From Chlamydiales bacterium (GTDB lineage Bacteria > Chlamydiota > Chlamydiia > Chlamydiales > JAACFD01), in NCBI GenBank assembly GCA_009937555.1, contig JAACFD010000010.1, forward strand, positions 1-20,858: DNA of 20,858 bases, given 5' to 3'. Both the position numbers and the translations under genes were made by a program. Position 1 is the stretch's first letter, and the number at the start of each line of letters is the position of its first letter. The notes under the pieces were generated by a model. That model was given only the letters and a program-made list of their open reading frames with translations, was not told the DNA's origin and ran no database searches. Shown piece after piece: positions 1-6,691 of this stretch.

Positions 1-83
1 ATGATGATTACAAAAATAGTCAGTCTTTCAAACAAAGGGTTTGACTTGACTGCACGGGCAGATTTAAAGATTTCATCAAACAT
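1..83 (-). CDS. N-terminal start of a leftward membrane protein, possibly an ion channel (partial)
   Basis: Only the first 27 codons lie inside the window; the gene continues beyond base 1. The ATG at 83-81 is preceded on the minus strand by GAGAGG at good spacing. The peptide begins MFDEIFKSARAVKSNPLF and continues with ERL and a hydrophobic run (TIFVII). A charged amphipathic start followed by NPxFER and a hydrophobic segment is seen at the N-termini of bacterial voltage-gated ion transport proteins, just before the first membrane helix. That family assignment is an inference from very few residues. The gene is divergent from the glycosyltransferase at 280, and the two share a 196-base intergenic region. 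Confidence 0.5.
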   Translation of the reverse strand, partial: MFDEIFKSARAVKSNPLFERLTIFVII

Positions 84-188
84 AACCTCGTACCTCTCAA
101 TAGTTTATGATAGATAAAATGCATTAAAATATCAACTAATCCCTCTATATTAATAGAAACTTGAAGTAACAGCCATTCTACGTAAACC

Positions 189-205
189 ACTCTAAAATTT
201 AGAGT
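189..205. promoter_or_regulatory. 17-bp palindrome between divergent genes, possible operator
   Basis: ACTCTAAAATTTAGAGT is a perfect dyad of two 8-bp arms around a central A at 197. It sits between the two divergent genes and about 20 bases upstream of the proposed -35 of the glycosyltransferase. An 8+8 dyad in a divergent promoter region is a common place for a dimeric repressor to bind, but no regulator can be named from the sequence. Confidence 0.3.
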
Positions 206-226
206 TAAGTTTATATCAATTTGCCT

Positions 227-255
227 TAGACAAGTTTTAGTGAATGGCGTAAACT
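227..255 (+). promoter_or_regulatory. Putative sigma70-type promoter of the glycosyltransferase gene
   Basis: TAGACA at 227-232 (5 of 6 to TTGACA) is followed after 17 bases by TAAACT at 250-255 (4 of 6 to TATAAT). It lies directly upstream of the AAGGA Shine-Dalgarno site and the ATG at 280. The spacing is ideal and the -10 is imperfect. Confidence 0.4.
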
Positions 256-279
256 AGCTTCTTTTAATAAGGAAGAGTC

Positions 280-1206
280 ATGAGTCAGAAGCCACAAAGT
301 AAAGTAGCACTTATCATTCCCACTCTTAATGGAGGGAGTGACTTTAAACGTTTACTAGAAAGCCTAGAAAAGCAGCTACAGCCTTTAACAAGAAAAATTG
401 TAGTAGATAGCTCATCAGATGACGAAACTCCAATACTGGCTAAGGAAAAAGGTTTTGAGGTTCTTAGTATACAGCGTAAAGATTTCAATCATGGTAAGAC
501 AAGGCAAGAAGCTGTAGAGCATGTTAGTGATTGCGACATTGCTATCTTCCTTACTCAAGATACCTGCTGTTACAACGAAGAGACATTAGCTAAGATAGTT
601 ACAGCTTTTGAAGACCCAGAAGTTGCCATTGCTTATGGACGCCAAGTGCCCTATGATCATCATAACTTACTAGCTCAGCACGCGCGCTTTTTTAACTACC
701 CCGCTAGCAGTCATCAAAGAAGCCTAAAAGATAAAGAGCGCTATGGAATCAAAACAGCTTTTTCCTCAAATGCTTTTGCTGCTTATAGGATACAAAGCCT
801 AATTGACCTTGGAGGCTTCCCATCAAAAATTATCCTAGGCGAAGATGTCTTTGTTGCAGCTAAGGCTCTTTTGAGTGATCAAAAAATAGCTTATGTGTCA
901 GAAGCTTGTGTCGTTCATTCCCACGATTTTTCACTAATTCAAGAGTTTAAATCTTACTTTGATTATGGAGTTTTTCATAAGCAAGAGGATTGGATCATAA
1001 ATAGTTTTGCAGCTGTCAATGCAACAGGTTTCAACTATGCATTTTCTGAGCTCAAGTTTCTAATGAAAAAATCTCCTACACTACTCCCTCTTAGTGTAAT
1101 GAGATCTGCTTGCAAATGGTTGGCTTATAACTTGGGAAAACGTTATTCCCTTTTCTCGAAAGCTACAGTGAAGAAATTAAGTAGACACCCTTCATATTGG
1201 AACTAA
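280..1206 (+). CDS. GT2-family glycosyltransferase, rhamnosyltransferase-like
   Basis: This is a 308-residue enzyme expected to move a sugar (probably a deoxyhexose such as rhamnose) from a nucleotide-sugar donor onto a cell-surface glycan or lipid at the cytoplasmic face of the membrane. The N-terminus has the GT-A opening IPTLNGG (residues 13-19), and VVDSSSDDET (41-50) is the donor-binding strand. FLTQDT (90-95) occupies the DxD metal position. AYGRQVPY (118-125) and HARFFNYP (134-141) are typical of the RfbF/RhlC rhamnosyltransferase subgroup. LGEDV (186-190) carries the candidate catalytic acid pair. I see no membrane helix. The start is supported by AAGGA seven bases upstream of the ATG. 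It stands alone, with no neighbouring polysaccharide genes. The family is secure; the exact sugar and acceptor are unknown. Confidence 0.88.
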   Translation: MSQKPQSKVALIIPTLNGGSDFKRLLESLEKQLQPLTRKIVVDSSSDDETPILAKEKGFEVLSIQRKDFNHGKTRQEAVEHVSDCDIAIFLTQDTCCYNEETLAKIVTAFEDPEVAIAYGRQVPYDHHNLLAQHARFFNYPASSHQRSLKDKERYGIKTAFSSNAFAAYRIQSLIDLGGFPSKIILGEDVFVAAKALLSDQKIAYVSEACVVHSHDFSLIQEFKSYFDYGVFHKQEDWIINSFAAVNATGFNYAFSELKFLMKKSPTLLPLSVMRSACKWLAYNLGKRYSLFSKATVKKLSRHPSYWN

Positions 1207-1938
1207 AGTTAGCTCTTAATATAAAAGCACTTATAACAGAAATAACCTTTTAGAAGAGCTTTTCAGATCTTAGCGCATTTAAATAAGACTTATTATACTG
1301 ATGGTAAATAGAATAAGATTTAACATTAGAACTTTTTAAGCCCTAGATTAGAAAAATTTAAGAGCTTCTACCTATTTTTACATCTTTTTTATCTTTGCAT
1401 TTTAAAAAATCACAATCAATTAAACTGCAACAACTTAATTATAATTAAATTCCCTGCCTCCTTCCAAGATTATCACATTCAGTTAACAGTCAACATTTTA
1501 GCTTGTACTCTAAATAAAGAAAGGAGCTTTATTTTTAGTAAAAAACAAGTGTCATAACCCCTGTGAAAACAGATACTTAAGATATTTTTTCAAAAAAGGT
1601 ATTTTTTTTCTTAAATAAAAATAAATTCTAGATTATAAGCAGATATAAAAAGACCTACTAAGCTTTGATCAGCTCCATTTTAATAAAAGCGGTTAATCCC
1701 ACCTAAACTGCAATAAAGAAGCACAAAGCACAAAAGGCAAATACATAATAATTTAATAATAGTAAGCAGTAATAATAAATAACATAAGTTCCTTGAGAAA
1801 AGTTCTTTTTTACCTTTCTTTTTTTATTCTCCTATAAAGTTCATGGATATCTTACCCGGGGTGACCCGGTTAAGATACCCCTTTCCCAAAAAACTCTTTC
1901 TTTTAGTGATACCTTAGATATAAAAATTAAGATAAAGC
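1207..1938. other. Gene-free AT-rich interval
   Basis: Both strands carry only very short open frames, none with a convincing ribosome binding site. The interval lies between the 3' ends of two convergent genes. It holds a GC-rich hairpin at 1845-1880 (listed separately) and a weak AT hairpin (AAATAAAG at 1512-1519 pairing with CTTTATTT at 1527-1534). The size is unusual for this otherwise tightly packed window, so it may be the decayed remains of a gene. I cannot see any recognisable remnant. Confidence 0.6.
1845..1880 (-). terminator. GC-rich hairpin downstream of the dehydrogenase gene
   Basis: Arms 1845-1860 and 1865-1880 pair around the 4-base loop GTGA, with 14 of 16 Watson-Crick pairs. 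In a minus-strand transcript the A-C mismatch at 1847/1878 becomes a G-U wobble, so the structure suits leftward RNA slightly better. It lies about 60-90 bases past the dehydrogenase stop. No U-run follows immediately on either strand, so an intrinsic terminator is plausible but not textbook. A protein-binding dyad is the alternative. Confidence 0.45.
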
Positions 1939-3171
1939 TTAGACTTTCATATTCTTAGCGATTCTATCTAGAGCTAGAATATATCCTGATAAGCGAAAAC
2001 TGTTCTCTTTTTCCTGGCAATAATCCCAAACGTCATTAGCAGCGCTAAACATTCTCTCTTTGAGCTCTTTAAGCACTTTGCTTTCAGACCATTGCTCATC
2101 CTTTAGATTTTGCAGCCATTCAAAATAGCTGACAGTAACTCCGCCTGCATTAGCTAGAACATCAGGTATAACATGTATCCCTCTTTCATAAAGAATCTTG
2201 TCTCCATCAGAAGTACATGGTCCATTTGCAAGTTCGAGTATAACACGAGCTTTAATCTTATCAGCATTCTCTTCATGAATTACCTGCTCTAGAGCAGCAG
2301 GAACTAATAGATCACAAGGTAGAGTAAGAAAGGTTTGAGGGTCAACCCCTAAGGAGTTAGGAAAACCTGCAACAGAACCCTTTTGCTTTTTGTGCTCAAT
2401 CAAAGCATCTATGTTGAGGCCATCTTCACTGTATATGGCCCCTTTTGTATCAGAAACCCCAAGAACTTTTGCACCTGCATTAGAAATTAAGCTAGCAAAG
2501 ATTCTACCTGCATTACCAAAGCCTTGAATGATGACTCCTGTAGAGCTAAAGTTAAGTTTGATCTTATCTTGCAAAGCTTCTAATACATAAAAGCCTCCTG
2601 ATGCTGTAGCTACATCTCTTCCTCTTGAACCACCTGCTTGTAAGGTTTTTCCTGTTACAACAGCTCGATCATTTAGTTCGCTAGCTATCCAGTCCATATT
2701 TTTGGAGGAGGTATTTACATCAGGAGCAGGGATGTCCACTTGAGAACCTATAATCCCTCTCATTTTCTTTGCCCACCCCCGAGTAAGAGCTTCTACTTCT
2801 CTCTCAGATAAAGCTTTAGGGTCCACACAGATTCCTCCCTTTCCTCCACCAAGTGGCAAGTCTAAAAGAGAGCACTTAATGGTCATCCATAGAGCTAGGG
2901 CCTTTACTTCTTCCATATCTGTTTCTTGGTGGAAGCGAATCCCACCTTTATAAGGACCAAGTGTATTATTGTGCTGAACCCTGTAACCTTTAAAAACTTT
3001 AACCTTACCATCATCCATTAGTACTGGTATTGAAACTTCAATTGTTCGTTGTGGAGACCCTAGAATGTCTAAATACCCTGGTTGCAAAGCTGATTGCCCA
3101 GCCGCACTGCCTAAAAATTTTAGCGCATCTAAAAATGGGGATTTTTTTTCCTTTTTCTTAAGCAAAGACAT
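1939..3171 (-). CDS. Glutamate dehydrogenase-family enzyme (Glu/Leu/Phe/Val dehydrogenase)
   Basis: This 410-residue cytosolic enzyme oxidatively deaminates glutamate (or a related amino acid) to the 2-oxoacid with NAD(P)+, linking amino-acid breakdown to central carbon metabolism. The N-terminal half carries GPYKGGIRFH (72-81), the substrate segment ending in LPLGGGKGG (105-113) with the catalytic lysine, and IPAPDVNT (147-154) with the catalytic aspartate. The Rossmann half has GFGNAG (217-222). Near the C-terminus, PDVLANAGGVTVSYFEW is the family's classic signature. The length fits the hexameric RocG/GudB-type subgroup. I chose the ATG at 3171 because GGAG lies nine bases upstream and MSLLKKKEKK is a natural N-terminus; the frame stays open to 3246. 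Glutamate is the likeliest substrate, but a leucine or valine dehydrogenase role cannot be excluded. Confidence 0.92.
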   Translation of the reverse strand: MSLLKKKEKKSPFLDALKFLGSAAGQSALQPGYLDILGSPQRTIEVSIPVLMDDGKVKVFKGYRVQHNNTLGPYKGGIRFHQETDMEEVKALALWMTIKCSLLDLPLGGGKGGICVDPKALSEREVEALTRGWAKKMRGIIGSQVDIPAPDVNTSSKNMDWIASELNDRAVVTGKTLQAGGSRGRDVATASGGFYVLEALQDKIKLNFSSTGVIIQGFGNAGRIFASLISNAGAKVLGVSDTKGAIYSEDGLNIDALIEHKKQKGSVAGFPNSLGVDPQTFLTLPCDLLVPAALEQVIHEENADKIKARVILELANGPCTSDGDKILYERGIHVIPDVLANAGGVTVSYFEWLQNLKDEQWSESKVLKELKERMFSAANDVWDYCQEKENSFRLSGYILALDRIAKNMKV

Positions 3172-3293
3172 TGTTAATATCTCCATCGAGTTATGTTGTT
3201 TTAAAGCTACGGTAATTAAAGACTGTATGACGGTTATACTAGGCAAAACAACATTAAATCCCTAGAAAAATTCACAATAAAATAACTTTTATA

Positions 3294-4025
3294 ATGGATA
3301 ATTTACTCGAAAAAATAGAAGCATCATCGCAGCAAGAAAAGGGCTCTTTTAAAGTCTCTAAATGGCTAAGTTTAGGAGTCTTTCTTAGTCCTTCAACCTT
3401 TGCAAAGTTATGGGATGAGCTTAGCCCTTTTTACTTAGTACACTCAGATAGGGTGCTACAAGAAAACTTTTTTAGCTCAAAAGAGAGCTTCATTAAGCAT
3501 TATAGCCTATACTTCAATAGCTTAAAAAGTGGCGAGCTTCCAAATGAAAGCTTTTTTAGAAAGTACTTTAGCTTTACCTTAAGCAAGGACTTAGAGCACT
3601 ACTACAAAATGCCCCTTGGAAATGAAAAGTTACTGATTAAAGCTCAAAGGCCCGTGCTACAGTCTCAATTTTTTACCCTGGGGTTTTCATTTGAAGAGCG
3701 CAAGGTTCGCTCAATGGTAATGGGGCAAAACACCCTATTTTGGGGACTACAGCTGTCCTTTCCTCAGCTTTACCAAAACCCTTCCTCTCCGGCGATTGAA
3801 AAGATTACTAGAGGACCAGACTTCCCTAATGCAGAGCTTTTCTATAATATACAGCGCTTTTGTCGCTACCATACTCACCCTGTCTTCTTTTCTTATAAAG
3901 GCGAAAAAATTGTAAGTCCTTTTCGTTTAGATAATGAGAATATGGACTGGATTGACAATCACCCTCAGTTAAGGCAGTTGGAAATTAGCGTTATACCTCC
4001 TAAAAAAAAGAAAGACTTAGCCTAG
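3294..4025 (+). CDS. Conserved-looking protein of unknown function
   Basis: I do not recognise this 243-residue protein. It is soluble in appearance, with no signal peptide or membrane segment, and it is rich in Phe, Ser and Tyr. The C-terminal half contains FYNIQRFCRYHTHPVFFSYKG and ends in a basic tail, KKKKKDLA. The gene is divergent from the dehydrogenase with about 120 bases between them. There is no clear Shine-Dalgarno site: a TATAAT-like string runs directly into the ATG, so the message may be leaderless or the start may lie slightly further in. The last codons and the stop are encoded inside a perfect 32-bp palindrome. Codon use is like that of its neighbours. The function is unknown. 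Confidence 0.8.
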   Translation: MDNLLEKIEASSQQEKGSFKVSKWLSLGVFLSPSTFAKLWDELSPFYLVHSDRVLQENFFSSKESFIKHYSLYFNSLKSGELPNESFFRKYFSFTLSKDLEHYYKMPLGNEKLLIKAQRPVLQSQFFTLGFSFEERKVRSMVMGQNTLFWGLQLSFPQLYQNPSSPAIEKITRGPDFPNAELFYNIQRFCRYHTHPVFFSYKGEKIVSPFRLDNENMDWIDNHPQLRQLEISVIPPKKKKDLA

Positions 4026-4039
4026 GCTAAGTCTTTCTT
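4008..4039. terminator. Perfect 32-bp palindrome over a stop codon, terminator between convergent genes
   Basis: The 16-bp arms are exact, centred on CCTAGG at 4021-4026. The palindrome covers the last codons and stop of the rightward unknown gene. An A-run on its left (4002-4009) becomes a U-run after the hairpin in leftward RNA, so it fits a Rho-independent terminator for leftward transcripts. In rightward RNA the following tract (CTCTATCC) is only pyrimidine-rich. Confidence 0.7.
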
Positions 4040-4089
4040 CTCTATCCTGTGAGACTCAATTGTCTCGGGCTTATTGCGCCCATAAATCA

Positions 4090-4129
4090 CAAAAAAAAAT
4101 AGCTTAACTAATTAAACAGTAAGCTATTT
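4090..4129 (-). terminator. Rho-independent terminator of the small membrane protein gene
   Basis: Perfect 10-bp arms AAATAGCTTA (4097-4106) and TAAGCTATTT (4120-4129) enclose a 13-base loop. In leftward RNA the stem is followed by a run of U from the A-tract at 4091-4096. The stop codon of the upstream gene (4126-4124) lies inside the promoter-proximal arm, so translation and termination overlap. Confidence 0.85.
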
Positions 4130-4351
4130 CTTATATAACATCAGCAATAGTAGTAGTGCCAGTAGCCCTACAAAGCCGTGTGTTCCAAATTTTCCAACTA
4201 ATGCAATTACATTTTCGACGACACTAACTCCGAAAATGCCTTTACCGTATAATAACTCGACTAGTACGCCGATGGATAGTAAAGAAACAAGTAGGTCTGT
4301 CAAGCCTCCCAGAAAGTCAGCTAACATCCCAAAAATTCCTCTTAATTCCAT
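4124..4351 (-). CDS. Small two-helix membrane protein of unknown function
   Basis: This is a 75-residue, strongly hydrophobic protein with two likely membrane helices (about residues 16-35 and 54-73), a Gly-rich connecting loop and a basic C-terminal KK. It resembles holin-like or small stress membrane peptides in general architecture only; I cannot name a family. The ATG is preceded by GAGAGG at seven bases. The gene has its own near-consensus promoter, a 150-base leader with several pairing segments, and a terminator overlapping its stop. It is therefore a self-contained single-gene unit that may be strongly expressed. The alternative is that the RNA itself is the functional product. Confidence 0.7.
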   Translation of the reverse strand: MELRGIFGMLADFLGGLTDLLVSLLSIGVLVELLYGKGIFGVSVVENVIALVGKFGTHGFVGLLALLLLLMLYKK

Positions 4352-4375
4352 AAAGTACCTCTCTTTTTTAAAGGT

Positions 4376-4500
4376 CAGCTAGCTAAGGCTAGCTGGTTTA
4401 CTCCTAAGTATTTACTTTACTTAAAGATGCTTCAAAAAAAAGATCAACTTGAGCTTTATTGCATCTTAATTAGGAGTTGGGAACCAATTTCTTTTCCCTC
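4376..4500 (-). promoter_or_regulatory. Structured 5' leader of the small membrane protein gene
   Basis: In leftward RNA, ACTCCTAA (4477-4470) can pair exactly with TTAGGAGT (4407-4400). Nested inside, AAGATGC (4467-4461) pairs with GCATCTT (4430-4424). A separate downstream hairpin has exact 8-bp arms at 4376-4383 and 4388-4395 around a four-base loop. Nested pairing of this kind in a leader between promoter and start codon suggests a regulatory RNA fold. I do not recognise a known riboswitch class. Confidence 0.45.
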
Positions 4501-4506
4501 ACCTTA

Positions 4507-4536
4507 ATTATGACACGAAAAATGGGGTGCTGTCAA
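4507..4536 (-). promoter_or_regulatory. Near-consensus sigma70 promoter
   Basis: On the minus strand, a perfect TTGACA (4536-4531) is followed after 18 bases by CATAAT (4512-4507), which matches the -10 consensus at 5 of 6. It points into the leader of the 75-residue gene and starts just past the stop codon of the mPGES-2-like gene. Confidence 0.7.
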
Positions 4537-4558
4537 GATATTTTTTGATTGCTAATAC

Positions 4559-5284
4559 TTATAGCTCTACAAAACTCTCATTCTTAGAAGCTATGATGTG
4601 CCGATGAACCCTTTGATACCAGAGATAAATCTTCTCGTTAGATTTAACTAACTCAAAAGCTGGTAGATTTTCTACACTTTTCAAAATGCCATAGTTAGCT
4701 AAATCTGCAGCACTAATACGCTCTACCCCAAGGAAGCCATCATTAGATATTTCACGTGCTAGAAATGCAAGTGTGGTTTTGAAGTACTCTTCTGCATTTT
4801 CAACACCTAGCTTACGTTTAAGCTTTTTAGCTACCATTGTCATGACAAAGCCGCCTACAAACTTAATCCAAAACTGTGTAAAAACCCCAAATTTACCTAC
4901 TTTTGTTATGTAATCAAAAGCTTTGAGCGAAGAAGAAAAATTTTGGTAGATAACTGGTGGTAAGGATTTTGCTAGTACGTCATTACTCCAGCTTAAGAAA
5001 AAGTCTTCTTTATCCTTAAGCTCTTCAGAGGTTTCAAAAACAGCTTTTTCTGGGTATAGTTTTTCAATGTGTCTCATGATCACATTGGAGTCATTTACTT
5101 GCTTTCCAGAAGCATCTACAAAAATAGGAACCTTCTTATAGTTTTTAGAAAAAGCAATCTCTTTTTTGCTTAAAGGGTTTACTTCCACTACTCTGTAGTC
5201 TATTCCCTTGTAGTCTAAAATAGCTTTCACTTTCCAGCAAAAAGGACATGCTTCATATTGATATACTGTAGGATAACTTACCAT
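4559..5284 (-). CDS. Glutaredoxin/GST-fold protein resembling prostaglandin E synthase 2
   Basis: This 241-residue protein has an N-terminal glutaredoxin domain with the motif YEACPFCWKVK, Cys13 and Cys16 forming the redox CxxC. DYRVVEVNPLSKKEI and KKVPIFVD follow. The C-terminal half is an all-helical GST domain with FDYITKVGKFG, KKLKRKLG, ISAADLANYGIL and YLWYQRVHRHI. From memory, human PTGES2 has the matching blocks in the same order (YQYKTCPFCSKV, VVEVNP, KVPIL, FDYIVREGKFG, NLADLAVYGVLR, WYLRVERAI), so the resemblance is full-length. In animals this fold binds heme and glutathione; the bacterial role is probably thiol chemistry or detoxification, since prostaglandin synthesis is not implied. 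No signal peptide is evident. AGG eight bases upstream supports the ATG. Confidence 0.85.
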   Translation of the reverse strand: MVSYPTVYQYEACPFCWKVKAILDYKGIDYRVVEVNPLSKKEIAFSKNYKKVPIFVDASGKQVNDSNVIMRHIEKLYPEKAVFETSEELKDKEDFFLSWSNDVLAKSLPPVIYQNFSSSLKAFDYITKVGKFGVFTQFWIKFVGGFVMTMVAKKLKRKLGVENAEEYFKTTLAFLAREISNDGFLGVERISAADLANYGILKSVENLPAFELVKSNEKIYLWYQRVHRHIIASKNESFVEL

Positions 5285-5431
5285 CCAGGACCTGCCTTAT
5301 TTTGTTATTATAAGATTATTTAGGCGAAACTAATAAAAATATTATATTAGTTAAAAACGGGATAGTAAATCAAAGCCTTTCTTGTTTCAAGTGCTTTACT
5401 CAAGAAGTATAGAAAAATTAGATTGAACTCA

Positions 5432-5464
5432 CTTAGCTAGCTGCTAAAGAATTTAGCTACTAAG
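5432..5464 (-). terminator. Possible hairpin after the coiled-coil gene
   Basis: GCTAAA (5443-5448) pairs with TTTAGC (5452-5457) around GAA, and CTTAG (5432-5436) pairs with CTAAG (5460-5464) with an asymmetric interior loop. It lies just past the stop of the leftward gene ending at 5478. A U-run appears only about 15 bases further on, so it is a weak terminator candidate. Confidence 0.3.
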
Positions 5465-5477
5465 ATTAGCTATTTTA

Positions 5478-6509
5478 TCAATAAGATGAAGGACCTTTTC
5501 TTAGGGCTTCACCTGCTAAATGTAAAAGGTGTTCAGCTCCTTTTCGAGCTGGACCAAGATCTTCACTGCCCCTCTTTGCATGACCTTGTAGACTCAGAGC
5601 TGAAGCCCTGGCTTTATTTGCAAAATAAGCTGTTTTTATAAGAGGATCTGAGTCTCCTGAAAAGCTGCTACCACCTGATTGCTCAGCTTCGCTCAGCAGC
5701 TGCTGAGTCTTTCTCTTAACCTCTTCGTCTTTAATTTGAGCCAGTAGTCTTTCAAGCTCCTTTGTATCAGCTGTTAACTTAGCTATTGTAGCTCTATGTT
5801 CTCGCTCTTCTTCTGAAAGAGGAAGCTTTGCTTCCTCTTTACCTTGTGCAGCTGGTGACACTTCCTCTTCTTCTAGAATACCCTCTAACTTCCTCAGCTC
5901 TTCCTGGATCTCATCATCGTCATCACCATCGTTATCTAGATCTGGCCAGCTCGGTATGTCCCCACTATTAATCTCTTCTAACTCTAGACTATCATCATGT
6001 AAGCTAAGAAAATCATCGCTTCTATTTTTTAGTTTTTCCGTTTTTTCGTATAGGCTATCTGTATATTCCTCTCTTAGCCTTGAAAGGCACTCTTGCCCAG
6101 CTCTTATATCGCGATCTAAAGCTTTAAGTTTCTTCTCATAAAACTTCTCCTGCTTAACTAGCCCCTTATACCTGTTTTCTAAAGTATTCATCCTCTCCAT
6201 TCTTCCGCGCTTCTTAGCAGCAGCATGTTGCTTCATAATTTGCCCTTTACGGCTACGAGTCGTTTGAAGCTTTCGAGTAAATTTATTTTTCTCTCTATTT
6301 AATAAGCGTAGACTAGATTTCACTGACTTTGTCTGCACTTTTAAGTTAGTGCGCAATTTTGATATAGTTGAAGTATAAGCCTCTACATTTTTAGAGAGCT
6401 CTTGCACCTTTTTAGATAAATCTTGTGCCCTAAAGTTAATAGGGTTTTGATGACTCTGTTCACTTCCCCTAACTTTGGACAAAAATCTTTGGACAAAAAT
6501 GAAAAACAC
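5478..6509 (-). CDS. Coiled-coil, acidic protein of unknown function: C-terminal part of a frameshifted gene
   Basis: This open frame of 343 codons starts at a GTG directly after an in-frame TAA and has no ribosome binding site, so it is unlikely to be an independent gene. It is best read as the continuation of the frame at 6691-6383. The protein has a long basic coiled coil (about residues 28-165, rich in Lys/Arg/Leu), then an acidic stretch (DNDGDDDDEIQEEL and EEEE) and a second helical part. The C-terminus is Gly/Ser/Ala-rich, ending in RKGPSSY. There are no membrane segments and no recognised domain. Removing one copy of the 14-bp tandem repeat at 6473-6500 fuses the two frames into a 399-residue protein. 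The function is unknown; an effector or structural filament-like protein is possible. Confidence 0.65.
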   Translation of the reverse strand: MFFIFVQRFLSKVRGSEQSHQNPINFRAQDLSKKVQELSKNVEAYTSTISKLRTNLKVQTKSVKSSLRLLNREKNKFTRKLQTTRSRKGQIMKQHAAAKKRGRMERMNTLENRYKGLVKQEKFYEKKLKALDRDIRAGQECLSRLREEYTDSLYEKTEKLKNRSDDFLSLHDDSLELEEINSGDIPSWPDLDNDGDDDDEIQEELRKLEGILEEEEVSPAAQGKEEAKLPLSEEEREHRATIAKLTADTKELERLLAQIKDEEVKRKTQQLLSEAEQSGGSSFSGDSDPLIKTAYFANKARASALSLQGHAKRGSEDLGPARKGAEHLLHLAGEALRKGPSSY

Positions 6510-6691
6510 TTTTTAATGACTGACATGATCATGCCGGGAAGCTTACTGAACCACTTAACTTTTACTGAGCTGCCCCCAATAGTTCCAGAACTTTCCTGCC
6601 TAATAGAAGTATTGCTATTGCTTTGAAAAGATGGCACTTTCCCAAAATCAATGGGCTGAGGGCTATCGCTTGATATTGGTCCATGTGACAA
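6383..6691 (-). pseudogene. N-terminal part of the same frameshifted coiled-coil gene
   Basis: This frame has the proper start: an ATG at 6691 with GGAGG thirteen bases upstream (a little far). Its first 50 residues are Ser/Gln-rich and disordered (MSHGPISSDSPQP...), followed by a short hydrophobic-basic stretch (KWFSKLPGMIMSVIKKCFSFLSK). After the 14-bp duplication the frame continues for roughly 40 unrelated residues to a stop at 6383. In the ancestral arrangement the peptide would run from CFSFLSK straight into VRGSEQSHQNP of the downstream frame. The product made today is probably a truncated peptide unless ribosomes shift by -1. I see no good slippery heptamer at the junction. Confidence 0.65.
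6473..6500. repeat. Exact 14-bp tandem duplication that breaks a reading frame
   Basis: CTTTGGACAAAAAT occurs twice back to back (6473-6486 and 6487-6500). Fourteen is not a multiple of three, so gaining one copy shifts the frame. Without one copy, the stretch 6691-5478 becomes 1200 bases, exactly 400 codons including the stop. Confidence 0.95.

Noticed and set aside
1..117. A 38-codon rightward frame starting ATGATGATT
   Set aside because: The leftward frame over the same bases has a ribosome site and a protein-like sequence; the rightward one has neither.
3172..3246. N-terminal extension of the dehydrogenase to 3246
   Set aside because: The ATG at 3171 has a GGAG at nine bases and gives a normal family N-terminus; the extra 25 residues look like translated promoter region.
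6478..6520. Programmed -1 ribosomal frameshift between the two coiled-coil frames
   Set aside because: No good X XXY YYZ slippery heptamer lies in the overlap, and the exact 14-bp duplication explains the break completely.
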